DNA of 64,000 nucleotides from Agrypnia vestita (lineage: Eukaryota; Arthropoda; Insecta; Trichoptera; Phryganeidae), in contig JADDOH010023717.1 of assembly GCA_016648135.1 (NCBI GenBank), positions 87,686 through 151,685 on the forward strand. Direction: 5' to 3'. The position numbers and the translations under genes are program-made. Below, piece by piece: positions 39,401 through 53,200 of the stretch; the first letter of the stretch is position 1, and each line of letters begins with the position of its first letter. The notes under the pieces were generated by a model. That model saw nothing but the letters and a program-made list of their open reading frames with translations, ran no database searches and was not told where the DNA came from.

Positions 39401-42400
39401 CCGGTAGTGCCGCGACGAAGGTAGGTGAACCGAATGCTGCCGGCACATTACTGTGAGGTGAAAAAAATGTGTCAAATTTGGCAAATGTTTCTTCTTTCGA
39501 CTTTGTTCTTCCACGTGGCATTTTAGATGAAATAACGGAATTGCCTTGTCTTCGTGTTCAGTTTGATTGTGCAGTCTGATGAATTGTAAGAAATGTGATT
39601 TTTTACTGTGTGAAAAAATTGACTTAATAAATAATAGTAAGGCAACGTTACTAAATCATATTCTTTAGTAATTTATGCAAGAAAAAACATCCAAAATACG
39701 CCTGGTAGTCAACTTCCTTTCAACTTTTGATTTATTTTGATGTAATTCTGATAGAATACAATTCTCGACATTTTTTTTACCAAAATGTGCAACTGAAAAT
39801 GGAATGTCACATTTTGCCTCGGTTTGATTCGATGTTGTTGACCCTTTAGTCCATTCAAATTGCCTTTGCCACAATACATTAAATTGAAAAAAATTAAAGA
39901 GTACTATATTACAAAAGGAAAGGGTCGTGAGTGAGAACAAGAAGCATGTAAAATTTTTCAATAACTTACCAATGAATATCAGAACTGAAGAACAATGTGC
40001 AAAATTCAAGAAATACAAAAAACAATAGAATATACCTACATAATTAAAACAAAAAATAATTTAAATTTTTTGTAGTTTTAATTGGAAAATAACTGTACTC
40101 TGAAAATAATTTGCATACTTGAGTCACTAATATTTTTTTATGATGTTTATATTTCTCTACACTGTTCCATTTATTGACTTACACATATTTATCATTCGTG
40201 CTCTTATGCATCATGTACTCCTGTCCTCAAACACAAGTTTTAACTTTTCTGTGGACAGTTAAACACGTATAAAAAATTGTAATATTCACTGTCAGTGTAA
40301 TATGTATGTATTTATTTTATTTTCAATAAAGAAATCTATATATGAAAAAAAAAACTTTTTCCTAAGTATATATTTTGAAAAGAAACCCAAATAAGAGATA
40401 TATTTCGTAATATTTCAATTACAATAATTAACATATTTATGTTCATTCTTCATATTATGTTCATTCATAACATTCCGCCCGATAAATATTTAATTTCGAT
40501 TTTTTTTTCCAAATATATGTTTTACCATTGCTTGCCCAAGGTAAATTGGCGTGCGGCGACTTTGGAACTAAAACCCGCCCCGCCCGCACGCGGCGGTAAC
40601 CCCTCGCCCTGTCATTCAGTTCAATTTCGTATTTGCTCGGGAGCTGCGACATCTTGATTAACAATCCGAATTATTACGTCCAAAACATCCAAAACAGTCC
40701 GGGATCGTGCAAGAACAATTTCCAATGAAGTATTAAAGTTTTGCGAAGCTGAAAAAGCAAATAATGGACCGATATTACCGTTTGACAGGTTGACAGATAG
40801 AGCGGCCGCCATTAGTGGGTCAATTCTTTAATGTTGCCCGACCAAATTTCCATTAAAGGCTTCGACACCGGTCACCGGACATTATATGTCGCGTAATAAA
40901 TTTACACCCTGGCAACTTCTGTTACGCGACAGGGACGCCCTCCCTCGCACGCCAATTTATACCGGTACGTCTGTAGCTGCAACTCATCAAAAATGACGGT
41001 ACTTTTACGTGTCGGTTCATAAGATATAATTGTGTATTTATTTTATTAAAAAAAATTGTCAGAAAAAAAAGATTTTTGGAAAAAAATAATTTTTTAATAG
41101 GACACGTATATAAAAAAGTTGTCCTCTTTCCAGAGTACGGCGAGCTGCAGGCCTCGCTCCAGCGGCTGCAGCAGAGCCTGGCGGCCGGGGGCGCCGCGAC
41201 GCTGGCGGGGCGCGCGGGCGCGGCGGCGCGGCGCCTGCGCGGGCCCCCGCTGGCCGCCGCGCTGGCCCTGCACGCCGCCGCCGCGCGCCGCCCGCGCCCG
41301 CTGCCCGCGCCGCTGGACCGGCACGCCGCCAACTCGGCCAAGAACGTGAGTCCTTATATACTAGTGCCCCCTCGCTAACATCATTCTGTGTCCAATTGCC
41401 CGTGGTATACAATACTATTGTTTACTTCATTTTCACTAAGTAATATTCGTCATCTTCATTCATTAAGCAATATAAATCGTTAGTTTCTACTTTATTTTTT
41501 CGCTACCCAATACTTGTACCTACTCATTTTATAATAGGATTCATAAATATTAGTGATGAAACAAATATATGAATACGAATATTCGTATTCGCCGAATAGT
41601 AGACATTTACCGAATATTCGTATTCCCCAAATATCATTACGAATATTAAAAACAAACCATTTATAATTAAACGCAACGCAAATTGCGGTTTCGCTGTGCA
41701 CCGTGTATCCGAATACGCCTCTATTATCGGGGATTCCCCTTACATTGAATGAATGGATTTGTTGAGTTCTCAAATTCTTTTTTCTACGGAACTCGAGCTG
41801 TCAATTATTACTTGTTTCTTGTTTCACAGCGTAACATAAGTTCTTTCATGTAGTTTTTTTTTGATTTTTAAAAAAGTTAGGTGCTCATTCCATGTAGTTT
41901 TTGTTTTGTAATACGTATTGTTCGTTCCATTTTATTTACGTTGCGTGTAAAAGTGTTAACTCTTATAAAATAATTTCAAATCATATCTAATAACATGACC
42001 TCTCGTAAGCGTGAAAAAAGTCATATTTATTTTCGGCCGCTGGGAAGGTACAAACGGATAAAAGAAATGTTGTGCTTTTTTAACAAAAATTTGACGGTAG
42101 TATATTTAAATTATTAAGTCTTTTAGTAAAAAAACAACAGTGGTGTATTATTTATTACCTTGTTGAATTATTCGTATTCGCCGAACAGTAGGTTTGATAT
42201 TTGTATTCGTGAAAGTAGTATTTGTTGCATCACTAATAAAAATATCTATGCCCATAAAACTTAATGTCTGTCTGTCTGTCAGTTCTCTATACAAATCTAC
42301 ACCATTTGACCCAAATTTCGCATGCCCTCTCTCTCCCTCTTTACCCCACCCCCTCCTCCTATATATATATATATAATACAAATCTATACCGTTTGTCAGA

Positions 42401-45400
42401 TCTGACTTTATTCATACTTATCCTTTAGAACCCGGCAGAAAATATAGGCCACATTTGCCCATCCCCTTTCACACTAACCCCTCCCCCCTATATACTCTCT
42501 ATGCAAATCTACATCGTTTGACAAATCTGATCTAGATTTTGCATACTTATCCTATAAGGACCCTGCAAAAAACAAATATGTCCATCATCCACCCCTTTAC
42601 AGCACTCCCTCCACTAATATATTTTCTGTCTTATGTGACCCAAATTCTGAATTATTATTCCTTATTTGTGTACCTTTGTTTCTAGTGTATGGAGGCTTTA
42701 GCAAACAGTGGTAGCCCTGCGGCCGCAGAGTTGTGCTCCATACTGGGGGGCGACTGGTTCGAGGCACTTTTGTTTGCCCACGACCAGGCCGCCACACTCC
42801 TCGACCCGGCGTCCATGTGTAGGCCACTAAATCCTGAACCTGTCCTACATAAGGTTTGTCACTTTATCTTACAACACAATGAACATTCCGATGGAATTTG
42901 TGACTTGTACATGTACGAGTGTGTGAGCTACTACCTGTCACGCCATAGATTATAGTTTCAAATCAACTCAAGTGGATAAGAACAGTCTATAAATAAATCA
43001 AGGAGTATGTTACTCAGTAATGTAACGCTTTTCTTCATTTTATATACACAGTAAACGACCGAGAGTAAGAAATTACTTCCATAAAAAATATGACTTGAAT
43101 GGTGATTCTGGACTGGTCTAGGAAATCAATCGCCATGTTCTGGAATGTCATTCAGTAGCCTCATTTGTTGGGCGGTGCCACAAATTTCAAACAATAAAAT
43201 GTACACATTTTAAAACCTCGGTATCGCAATCAGAAATCTAGATAACATTAATTGTAAATGGGTAATTAGTTTTGTTTCTCAAGTTCAAATACATCAATAT
43301 ATGGGATTCAGAGAAAATTAATTTACTAAAGTTTGAATCTGTGATAGTGTACCTGTGATGATAATGAAATAAAATTGGGAGTCTTGTTAGGGAGCATGTT
43401 TGGTCCAAGATAATTTCTGGTTTATATCACAGACTATGTAACCTACCTGTCGATAGCTCAGTAGTATTTGCCGAGGAAAATACATAATTTATGAATACAG
43501 TTTGAAGAATGGCATTATCAAAAAAAAAAATTAAACAAGGTTGAATCTGGTTCAGCAAAAAAAAATTACTTCTTTACAAGAAACTTTTATTCCTAAATAT
43601 TTTCACTACACTACCATCTAAATGACAGTTTGAAACAAAATATGCACAATTAAAAAAGCCAAACTTAATCCTCCGAGCGCATTTAATTAACAAAAACTCA
43701 CATGCTTAAATGTGACATGCTTCAAAAAGTTCTATATTACATAGTTTCTAACTATAGAACATTCTAGCTATACCCTTAGATCAAACGAATGGGAAATATA
43801 AAATATCTTGATGTTATCAGGTACTTTATAATACTATACACGCAATATGCGTAATCAAATAGATTTTTATCTGATAAATTTATTTTTAAACATAGTTTTT
43901 TTCAAAAAGTTGTTTGCTGTGGCTCGTGTTAACTGTGATTTTACTGGGCTAAGGTACTGTGCTATAAAAAAAAGGCTTACCTAGCTATTTGAAAAAAGAT
44001 TGAGCACCCCAACATATTGATCTTGAACTAAGCAAAGAAATAATTAATTTAATTTGCAATCAATTTCACAGTTAGAAGAAACAGGACTATATTGCGCTGT
44101 ACATATTTCTTACAATCGTACCTTTGTTCATCCATTTCACACGAACAAATCAATTTTTGAATCTTTCCTCCAAGTTTGTTCGTCTTTACTCTATCTGCAA
44201 TCAGTCTACTTTGGTGCTTCTTTTTCCATCTCTCGGTTTAACTTCCATTCATCAATGTTTGTACACAAATACTTTATTGTAGAAACATTGATGAATGGAA
44301 GTGTATACACTGCAAATACACTGCTAATCTTACCCCGGTTGACAGTTAGCGATTACCGCCATCAAAGAACCATTAACTTTATTCCCTGCAGTCACTCTTC
44401 TATCTATCAAAAATACTTTCAATGTGCACAAAGTCGTCTATTTTATTATTATTTCACGCATTATCATATTCTCCTCTTTCTCAAATACCATCATTTTTGT
44501 TGTGCTGACATACATCGTACATCCTACTTGCTATACTTTAAAATCTTAGTGATTATTCGCCAGTAACACTGTATCAGGAAATAAATCATGGAAAGTAAAG
44601 TTAAAATACTTTTACTTGGACCTCTAATTTCTGTAATAAAAAATGTACTTTTTGTGTTGCAGAATCATGTGATCCCCAATAACCTGATACACAGTTTGGT
44701 GATGGACTCTGGACCTCTCACATTACCCTCGGGAGACCTTCATGACGCGGAGGCTGGGGAACACATAAACATCATCAAGATTGAGAAAACTAATGAACCT
44801 CTAGGTAATTTTCCACATGTTCTATTTATTTATTAATTTACATTGTCATATTCATTTTTGGAATATGACAATGTATACTCTCATACTTAAAAAATTATGT
44901 GGTTAAATTTCAAGTATTTCAAGGAATATGCTTAACATATGTCAAATCTCTGGTGTCAATCTGTGCAGTCTGGCAATGTCTATATTGCTTTACCGTCTTA
45001 AGATTGTTCCTTGCGTTCTGCACTATGTGTTGATATTTTAACTTATTCTTGCAGGTGCTACTGTTAGAAACGAAGGGGACGCTGTAATTATTGGTAGGGT
45101 GGTGAGAGGAGGTGCCGCTGAGAAGTCGGGGCTGCTCCATGAAGGAGATGAGGTTAGTTTAGAAAAAAATTGGTTGATATTTTTTTAATAACATTACTTC
45201 ATTTCAAATTTATCCAAACATTTGGGGGTATTTATAAATGTTTTACATTCTAAATAATATCTAATATTGTAATGCTTTAACCAGTTAAAATCTTTTGAAA
45301 ATTTATATCTTTTATTGATGTGTTAATTAATAGTGATTTATTTCACATGGTTTCTTATCTTTATCTTAACATGATGTCATAAAAATGATTAATTATATAG

Positions 45401-47255
45401 GACAATGAATTTATTTAACGTTAATCACCATCATACTTCTTATATTCAGATATAATCATAGTTAAGTTACTCTTTTTTAAAATTATCATTAAGTAGTTAC
45501 TTAGTCTAATTTTTTAGTCAATAATATATATTTTTAGTAGTGATTGATTTTGATTTTATAGTGATGAAAATTATATATTAGATTTACCCCTATAATATAT
45601 TGTTGTATATGCAACTATTAGAGTACCAATGCAATTGAACCTTATCTAAAGTCAATATTGTATATGTTATTTTAATGCATTATCAGACACGTTATCAAAT
45701 TACTATCGTAAACTTCCATTTGTGCTAAATATACAATTTTTATGGAAGAATTAAAATTCTATGTAAGCATTAAAATGAAAAAAAACATACCTACTCTATA
45801 ACCTTTTTCAAAATAGAGATGTTATGCACCCAGTATGCTAGCGTTTAAATTGAAGTTACCAGAAATCAAGAGACAATTCATTAAATTTCACTAAAACCTT
45901 AATTTTAGATAAAATTGATTGTTAGATTTAGAATTTATATAATGATTTAAATATGTGATCCCTGATCAATCCAGCAATTATTTAGGCATTTGTCATTTCA
46001 CTGATTGATCCAAAATTTTATTTTTATTTTTGTATATTCATTTAGTCCACAATTGAGGTATATTTCAATCACATATAAAATAATTTTGTTGTTTTAATTT
46101 TCAGGTGCTAGAAGTGAACGGTATAGAAATGAGAGGAAAGTCGGTGAACGAAGTATGTGAACTGCTGGGAAGCATGTCTGGAACATTAACCTTCCTAGTG
46201 GTTCCCGCCGTGGTCACGGGCAGCCAGAGACCTCGACACCGGGATACCAATGTGCTACACGTCAAGGCGCATTTTGATTACGATCCTGAAGAAGATATTT
46301 ACATTCCTTGTCGAGAATTAGGTTAATATATCATATTATCTTTGTATATTAATTAAACTTAATATTTTCAAACATATTGACGGTCCCTACTTATACTGTT
46401 GAATCTGCAAAACTTTGCTTTTCTATCTTAATCTACCCAATTTACTTTATATTTTCGAACAATCTAAAAAGAAGTTCAATTATTGTTTAAAAAAAAAGCG
46501 AATATAAAGGAAATTAAACTTTTTTTAAACATTATATCTGAAAATATAGAGTATATAGGATCATTTAAGATAGTAAAACTATAATTGAATTTTTTAGATT
46601 CAACAGTATACGTAGGGATCGTCAAAATGTACCTTCTTATTGGATCATAAAAAGATAATTAAGCATTGCAAATTTATAATAAATATTTAACCAAATATAT
46701 TGCCATATAAAAGATAAGTAATGTGCCAGCATACATTGTGTATGATTTTGTAGAATAGAAAAGTGCTGTTTTGCTAGCAAATGGCGCTGCTAAACGGTGA
46801 CTAACAGTTTTGAAAAATTATCTTCATTATAAACACAGGAAATGTAACATGTTTATGATTATCAAATTAGTCATTTTCAACTTTTATTTAGTCAAGAAAT
46901 GTAATTTACAATAAATCCCAAATCTGTCACCAGACATTGTGTATTTTAAATAATATTGATTCAATAATTTTCATCAATGAAAAATAGGTTTTTCAGATAT
47001 TCTGGCCTACCGACATTGCTTCTTAATAGTTTATTTAATTTTTCAAAAAAATTGCTGCATTCTAAATAATGATAATGTTTAATCTTCTTTATACTACATA
47101 TTTAATCTTATTGATACCCATACCCACCTAGGACTAGGTGGGTATGGGTATCAATAAGCTGCTAGGGTTCGTGGGATTTCGAATTATATTTTGTATAAAT
47201 GCTGTAAATAAATAAAAAATTCCTTCCGCTGAAACAGTTTGATTTACGTAATTAT

Positions 47256-47290
<35 letters not shown>

Positions 47291-50200
47291 TGGAATTTTA
47301 AAGTTCATTCGAGTTGATCAGAAATCATATGTATTGTGTGTATATATCATGTGTATTTAATGTACGATAATTATCTGTGTTCTAGGTATAAGTTTCCAGA
47401 AGGGTGATGTGTTGCACGTAATAAGCCGAGAAGACCCCAACTGGTGGCAAGCCTTTCGGGAAGGGGAGGAAGATCAAACCTTGGCTGGATTAATACCAAG
47501 TCAGGCATTCCAACATCAGTAAGTTTTACCAAATAATATCTCTATGGGCTATTATGAAACCTCTACCTCCTTATGTCCTGATACTACCTTTTCTTCTTCT
47601 TCTTCATCATCACTGCTGGATATAATCCTCTTCCTTTTTTTTCATTCTTCCCTGTTGTTGGCTAATTGTAGCCATTTCTTTCCCCCCACAGCGACAATAT
47701 CATCGGTCCATCTCTTTTGAGGTCTTCCGATGCCTCTTTTATTTTCCCAAGGTCTCCATTTCAGAGCTCTGGGAGGTCATCTTGTAGCATCCTGCCTTGC
47801 AACATGTCCTGCACATTGCCATTTTAGCTTCGCTACACGATCCATGATATCCACTACTCTAGTTCTGCGCCTAATTTCGTCATTTCTAATTCTATCTCTT
47901 AGGCTTACTCCAAGCATGGATCTCTCCATGGATCGTTGCGTGCATTTGAGCTTTTCTACACTTTTCTTTGTAAGGGCCATAGTCTCCAATCCATACGTCA
48001 TCACTGGCTGTATGCACGAATCAAAGGCTTTTCTTTTTAGGCTAATTGGGATCTCTTTGTTCTCGAAGATATGTTTGAGTTTGCCAAAAGCACTACCTTG
48101 ATACTACCTAATGTAAACTGAAATAATTGGTATGTAAACTAAAAATTCTAGTGTAATGTTAATAATGCAGAAGATCTCATATATACATATAAAGGATCAA
48201 TCAAAATATCGATGTCTTATTATCAATAGTGACATCTGTATTGGATTATGGGAATGACAAAGCTTTCGGCTGCATGGTGGCGGTAGTAAAAATACAACTC
48301 ACATACGAAACAAGGTGTGCAAGTTAAACGTATACAACTTCCAAAATGTTGATAGATGTGGTAGTCTATCATGGGTGGAATTGGTGAACGTTACATTGTG
48401 TAAAGTGATCACTTAAGCCAGCCATACGATAGGTAGTAAGCCCTATGAACACCCAAAAAGACTTCCATACCGATTTTCCCACACGAATATATAGCTTCGT
48501 CCCTATGAGACATCTATAATATATTTTGGTATGGGACCCTCCTTCACAAATAAGACCAACACTTAAATACACTCACTATTTACTTTTCTTCATGGTTAAA
48601 GATTCTTAGTGTTCAGAAGCTTCAGGTTTTTCAATTCTACTGCCTTTTACCAGTGAAAAATGTATTCAATGTCAATTGCTTTTCTTCCTATTTAACCCAT
48701 TACGGGCAAGCTAAACTATTTTAACCAATGAGCCATTTGGCATTGGCACAAATGTAGATTTTAAGTAATATTCTGAGTTGCTAACAGGAGTCCAGCTAGA
48801 ACAAACTGCATCAACTGATTTTTCAAATCTGAAAATAGTTGTTTAAGTATACAATACTTTAATTTATTAATTAATAATATATACAAGAAATCCAAAGAGT
48901 AGTGCAACAAAAAATTACAGAATGGACAATATATAATAGTATAGATAGTTTTTTAAAGTTATAATAGTAATTTAGAAAAAGGAGATGTGAAGTATTTTTA
49001 TATATTAAGTATATAAAAAAAGGAGTATTCAAGGTTAAACAAATATTATATAAACAATCATGCTATTCATATAACCTGACAAAATTCTGTCCATAATGCT
49101 GAAGTAGTGAAGCACTGTATCTCCGTTACCCCAAACTCATGTTTAGGCAGCCTCATCAATTCTTATGTGGTCAGCAATGCTGTATGCTCTTCTACTAATT
49201 CCTCTTCACCTTCTTCTTCAGTGTCTTGATTCTTAGCTACTGCCACAATTTCCTTCAAAACTTGGGCTTCATTATCAGAGTTTTTTTTAAAATACAGGCT
49301 AGACAAGGAATTCCTAGGCAGTATTCAGGTTTGAGGTTGACACTTCCTATGATAATAATAATATAGCGATATGAGTGCACAATGATAAATTCTTCCTTTC
49401 AAAAATTCCTCAATGTCAAGAAGGAGTGCTTTCTATTTGAATACAAAGGTTTTTCATACAGGATGTAACGAGGCCCCATCTAAAATACATTTATGTATGA
49501 AATTTAAAAACATTTTTATTTAATTATCTTAAGATTAAGATTGTATAATATTCATTTGGATGATGTTTACTTCTAGGCGAGAATCTATGAAACTCACTCT
49601 GGCCGGAGAGGCAGCAGCACGTGACAAGCCCCGAAAAGGCGGGACCCTTCTGTGCGCCAGAAAACCTCCCAGGAAAAAGAAGACTAAGAAGGCTTCCAGC
49701 GAGGCGGGCTATCCTCTATATGCTACGACGGGACCTGACGGTAAATATAAACTTTAAATGTTGTATTTTATCGAGTTGTTATTTTTTAATAATATTTTCT
49801 ACATTAGCTGTCATTTCCAAATTTTTTTTTCACACACAGACCAAAAAAGTTTTTTACAGAACTATAAAACTATTTGGTGAAAAAATTCACACTAACTTTA
49901 ATACGAAATTATTTAATAAAAGTGTTATTCTCTTTTTTTTTTAAATTATTATTATTTATTTTTTTTCAATTGATTGAGCAACATTGTAGATTACAAAGTA
50001 GATATACACAAATAAAATAATCAATATTTTTTATTTTTTTCTATTTTTAAGGCACGTGTTTTCAATTAATTAGATTACACTTCTTACAATAATCCAGCTT
50101 ACTTTATTGTAAATGGTACCGCATTTATGCTCCAGCAACCTAATTTCAGAAGAAATTTAGGTTACTTTCGTTCATCTTTTTTCAACTCCAGACTTCAATT

Positions 50201-53200
50201 CTGTGCATCAATGTTGGTATCAGCACTTCTGATTTTCCACTGAAAATTACTGTCCTCAAAGCACTCATTTTATTGCCATCTACCATCATTCATTGTCTTA
50301 TTAATTTGCTAACCTTCATATTCCGGATTAAACACGCTGCTCCATGTCCATAGTCAGAGCATATTTAAAATATGGCAAAATTATATCAGCAACTTCTCAA
50401 ACTGAATACCAACAACACGGTTACAACAACTCTCCAATGGTAATTCAGACATATTTGAAATCATCGTCTGAAACAAGTTGAAATCATCGTCTGAAATGAG
50501 TTGGTCAAGTCCAAAATACGAAACTCTCCTAAACGTATTTAATCATTTTCTTCCCATTTCAGAGTATGACAGCGAAGAAATCCTAACCTACGAAGAAGTT
50601 GGACTGTACTATCCGAGAGCTTCACACAAGAGGCCGATAGTCCTGATTGGTCCTCCAAACATTGGTCGACACGAACTAAGGCAAAGATTAATGGAGGACA
50701 GTCAGAGATTTGCAGCAGCCATTCCACGTAAATGTTTACAATTTTTGTTTCAAGTTTTCTTCCTGTGATTTTTGATAATTTCACATATTTTCCAGAATTA
50801 GAAAGAACAAGGAGGCAATAATGTATATTTGTTTTACAGATACCTCAAGGCCAAGAAAAGAAAATGAGGTCGCAGGTCAAGATTATCACTTTATATCTCG
50901 AACGCAATTTGAAGCAGATATACTTAATAGAAAATTCGTAGAACACGGGGAATATGAAAAAGCGTACTATGGTAAGGCACAAACCAGTTTTAATTTTCTA
51001 AATATAGAAAATGATAAATAAGTTTTAATCTAAAATAAATAAAACAATTTATCATTTTCTTAATATAGGTATACATTAGATCTGACGTTTGTACATTTTA
51101 AATTAAATAAATAAGAATATTTGTAAACTCTTATTATCAGCCTAAAATCAATATCACCCCACATGCTTGCAACAGAAATACACTTTTAGTTTATATAATC
51201 AACTCGATTCCTGTGTGAAACAAGTAATGTGTTGACATTTTATATAAAATATAGCATCATAATAACATAAATGCTGCGTAGCAGTAAGTACATATACTAA
51301 GTGCAGATTTCTGAAAAAAATATGTAACACAAAGAAACAAACGAAAATATTAGCTAATAGGTCGCTGATATAATATAACTGTAGCTATCGCAGATGTATG
51401 GTATACGTAAGACATACTGATATTCGAATGCGATTACAGTAAAAATGATTATTTAACTAATTTATTAAATTTTTTCTTTCAGGCACATCACTAGAAGCGA
51501 TCAGAACAGTAGTGAACTCTGGAAAAATTTGCGTATTGAACCTCCACCCTCAGTCGTTAAAACTCCTCAGAAATTCAGACCTCAAGCCCTATACGGTGTT
51601 GGTGGCGCCCCCTAGTCTAGAGAAATTGAGGCAGAAAAAATTACGTAACGGAGAAGCGTATAAAGTAAGTCATGTTTTTGATTTCCCCAAATTTTATTGT
51701 GATTCTAAAACATTTATGATAAATATTTTACAAAATAACAGTTTAACAGCTCATTTCTAATGTCCAGATATTGCATTAATATTCTACTTCAGCACACTTC
51801 CAAGCTTATTTATTAAAATACACACTCATATGTATTATGAAAAACTTTAACAAAAAAATTTTTTTTTGTTATTTGTTTATATCTACTTATATTTATTAAT
51901 TACACCTACATGTTTTGGAAAAACCTTTCATTGTTTAAGACATCATTCATTTTGATATTTTGACACTTAAAAACACTGTGACGATGGAAAAGTTTTTCTG
52001 AAACATGTAGACGTAATTAATAACTATAAGTAGATGCAAACAAATAATAAAAGAATTGTTTTTTAAAATGTCAATCTGCAAAGTTGCTCAACCAATCGGA
52101 AAAAATCTTTAACTTTTATATTAATCTTTATTTCTTGTTAAATCAAATCTTCTATGTTTTATATTCATGCAGTAAAATATAATGATTATTTTATTGCATC
52201 CTTCAAAAAATGTTTGTGTCAGTTATGTGTAAGTTTTTTTGTACGCTTTTTACGCTTACAGTAGATATTATGTAAGCGATTAAAAGATGTATGCAGCAGA
52301 TATTATGCAACGCTTTAATCTTTTTCTTTGTAAAACATCTTCATGCATTGTAAGCTTCAATTCGAAAAAATAAAAAAAATAAGTTCATATTAATTTTATA
52401 CAATACTGAATATAATGAATGAAGCATTTTAAAAATGCCATAAACTGACATAATATCATGTTTTTGATGGATTTGACGTTTAAATTGTAGATTTTATTAT
52501 GCATAATGATAGATCAATGTATGTAGATATTAAATAATATTAAATTTGTTATCTTTACTTTTTAATATTAAATTTTTTTAATATCTTTTTTTAAATATTT
52601 TAAAAAGTATAAAAATATTATTCAATATTCTTTACATTTTTTCGCTACTTAAGTTTCAAAAGAAACAGAATCTCTCATTGACACGTTTGATACTTCACCT
52701 GTCAATGAGAGATTCAAAAAAATTATTAAACTCAGGTGGAGATAATAACAAAGTTAATATCATTTAATATCTATAATAATATTGTTCAAATTTAACAATG
52801 TCAGATTATAGTTTGATAAAAACATTGATACATCATGCTTTCAATATTACATGTACATTTACAATACATGTAGTTGGTAGATCTATCTTCTGGTTTTGAA
52901 ATAAATTATTGAACGAATGGCAAATAGGTTAGTATGTAAGTACTCAGATGGATATGCAAAGTTCATCTCATATGGCACCACCAGTTTCAGTTTCAGTCAC
53001 ACTTTGTGGTGACATATTAATTTAATTAACTAAAATCAAAATTTCTTTGTTTTCACTGCTTTAATAGGTTTAAATATCGACATGTTTCGAGAATGATGTT
53101 CTCATCTTCAGGACTAGCATAGAACATCATTCTCGAAACATGTTGATATTTTATCTACTAAAGTGATGAAAATAATGTAGATAATTATGCAGTGCTTTCC

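Noticed and set aside
40922..41412. Long antisense and alternate-frame ORFs over exon 3
   Set aside because: They are produced by the 85% GC of the exon, which removes stop codons in all frames; exon 3 in the sdt frame explains the region.
44054..44566. 170-codon open frame in sdt intron 4
   Set aside because: No domain, odd composition, lies in a proven intron and contains a perfect hairpin; length alone is not enough.
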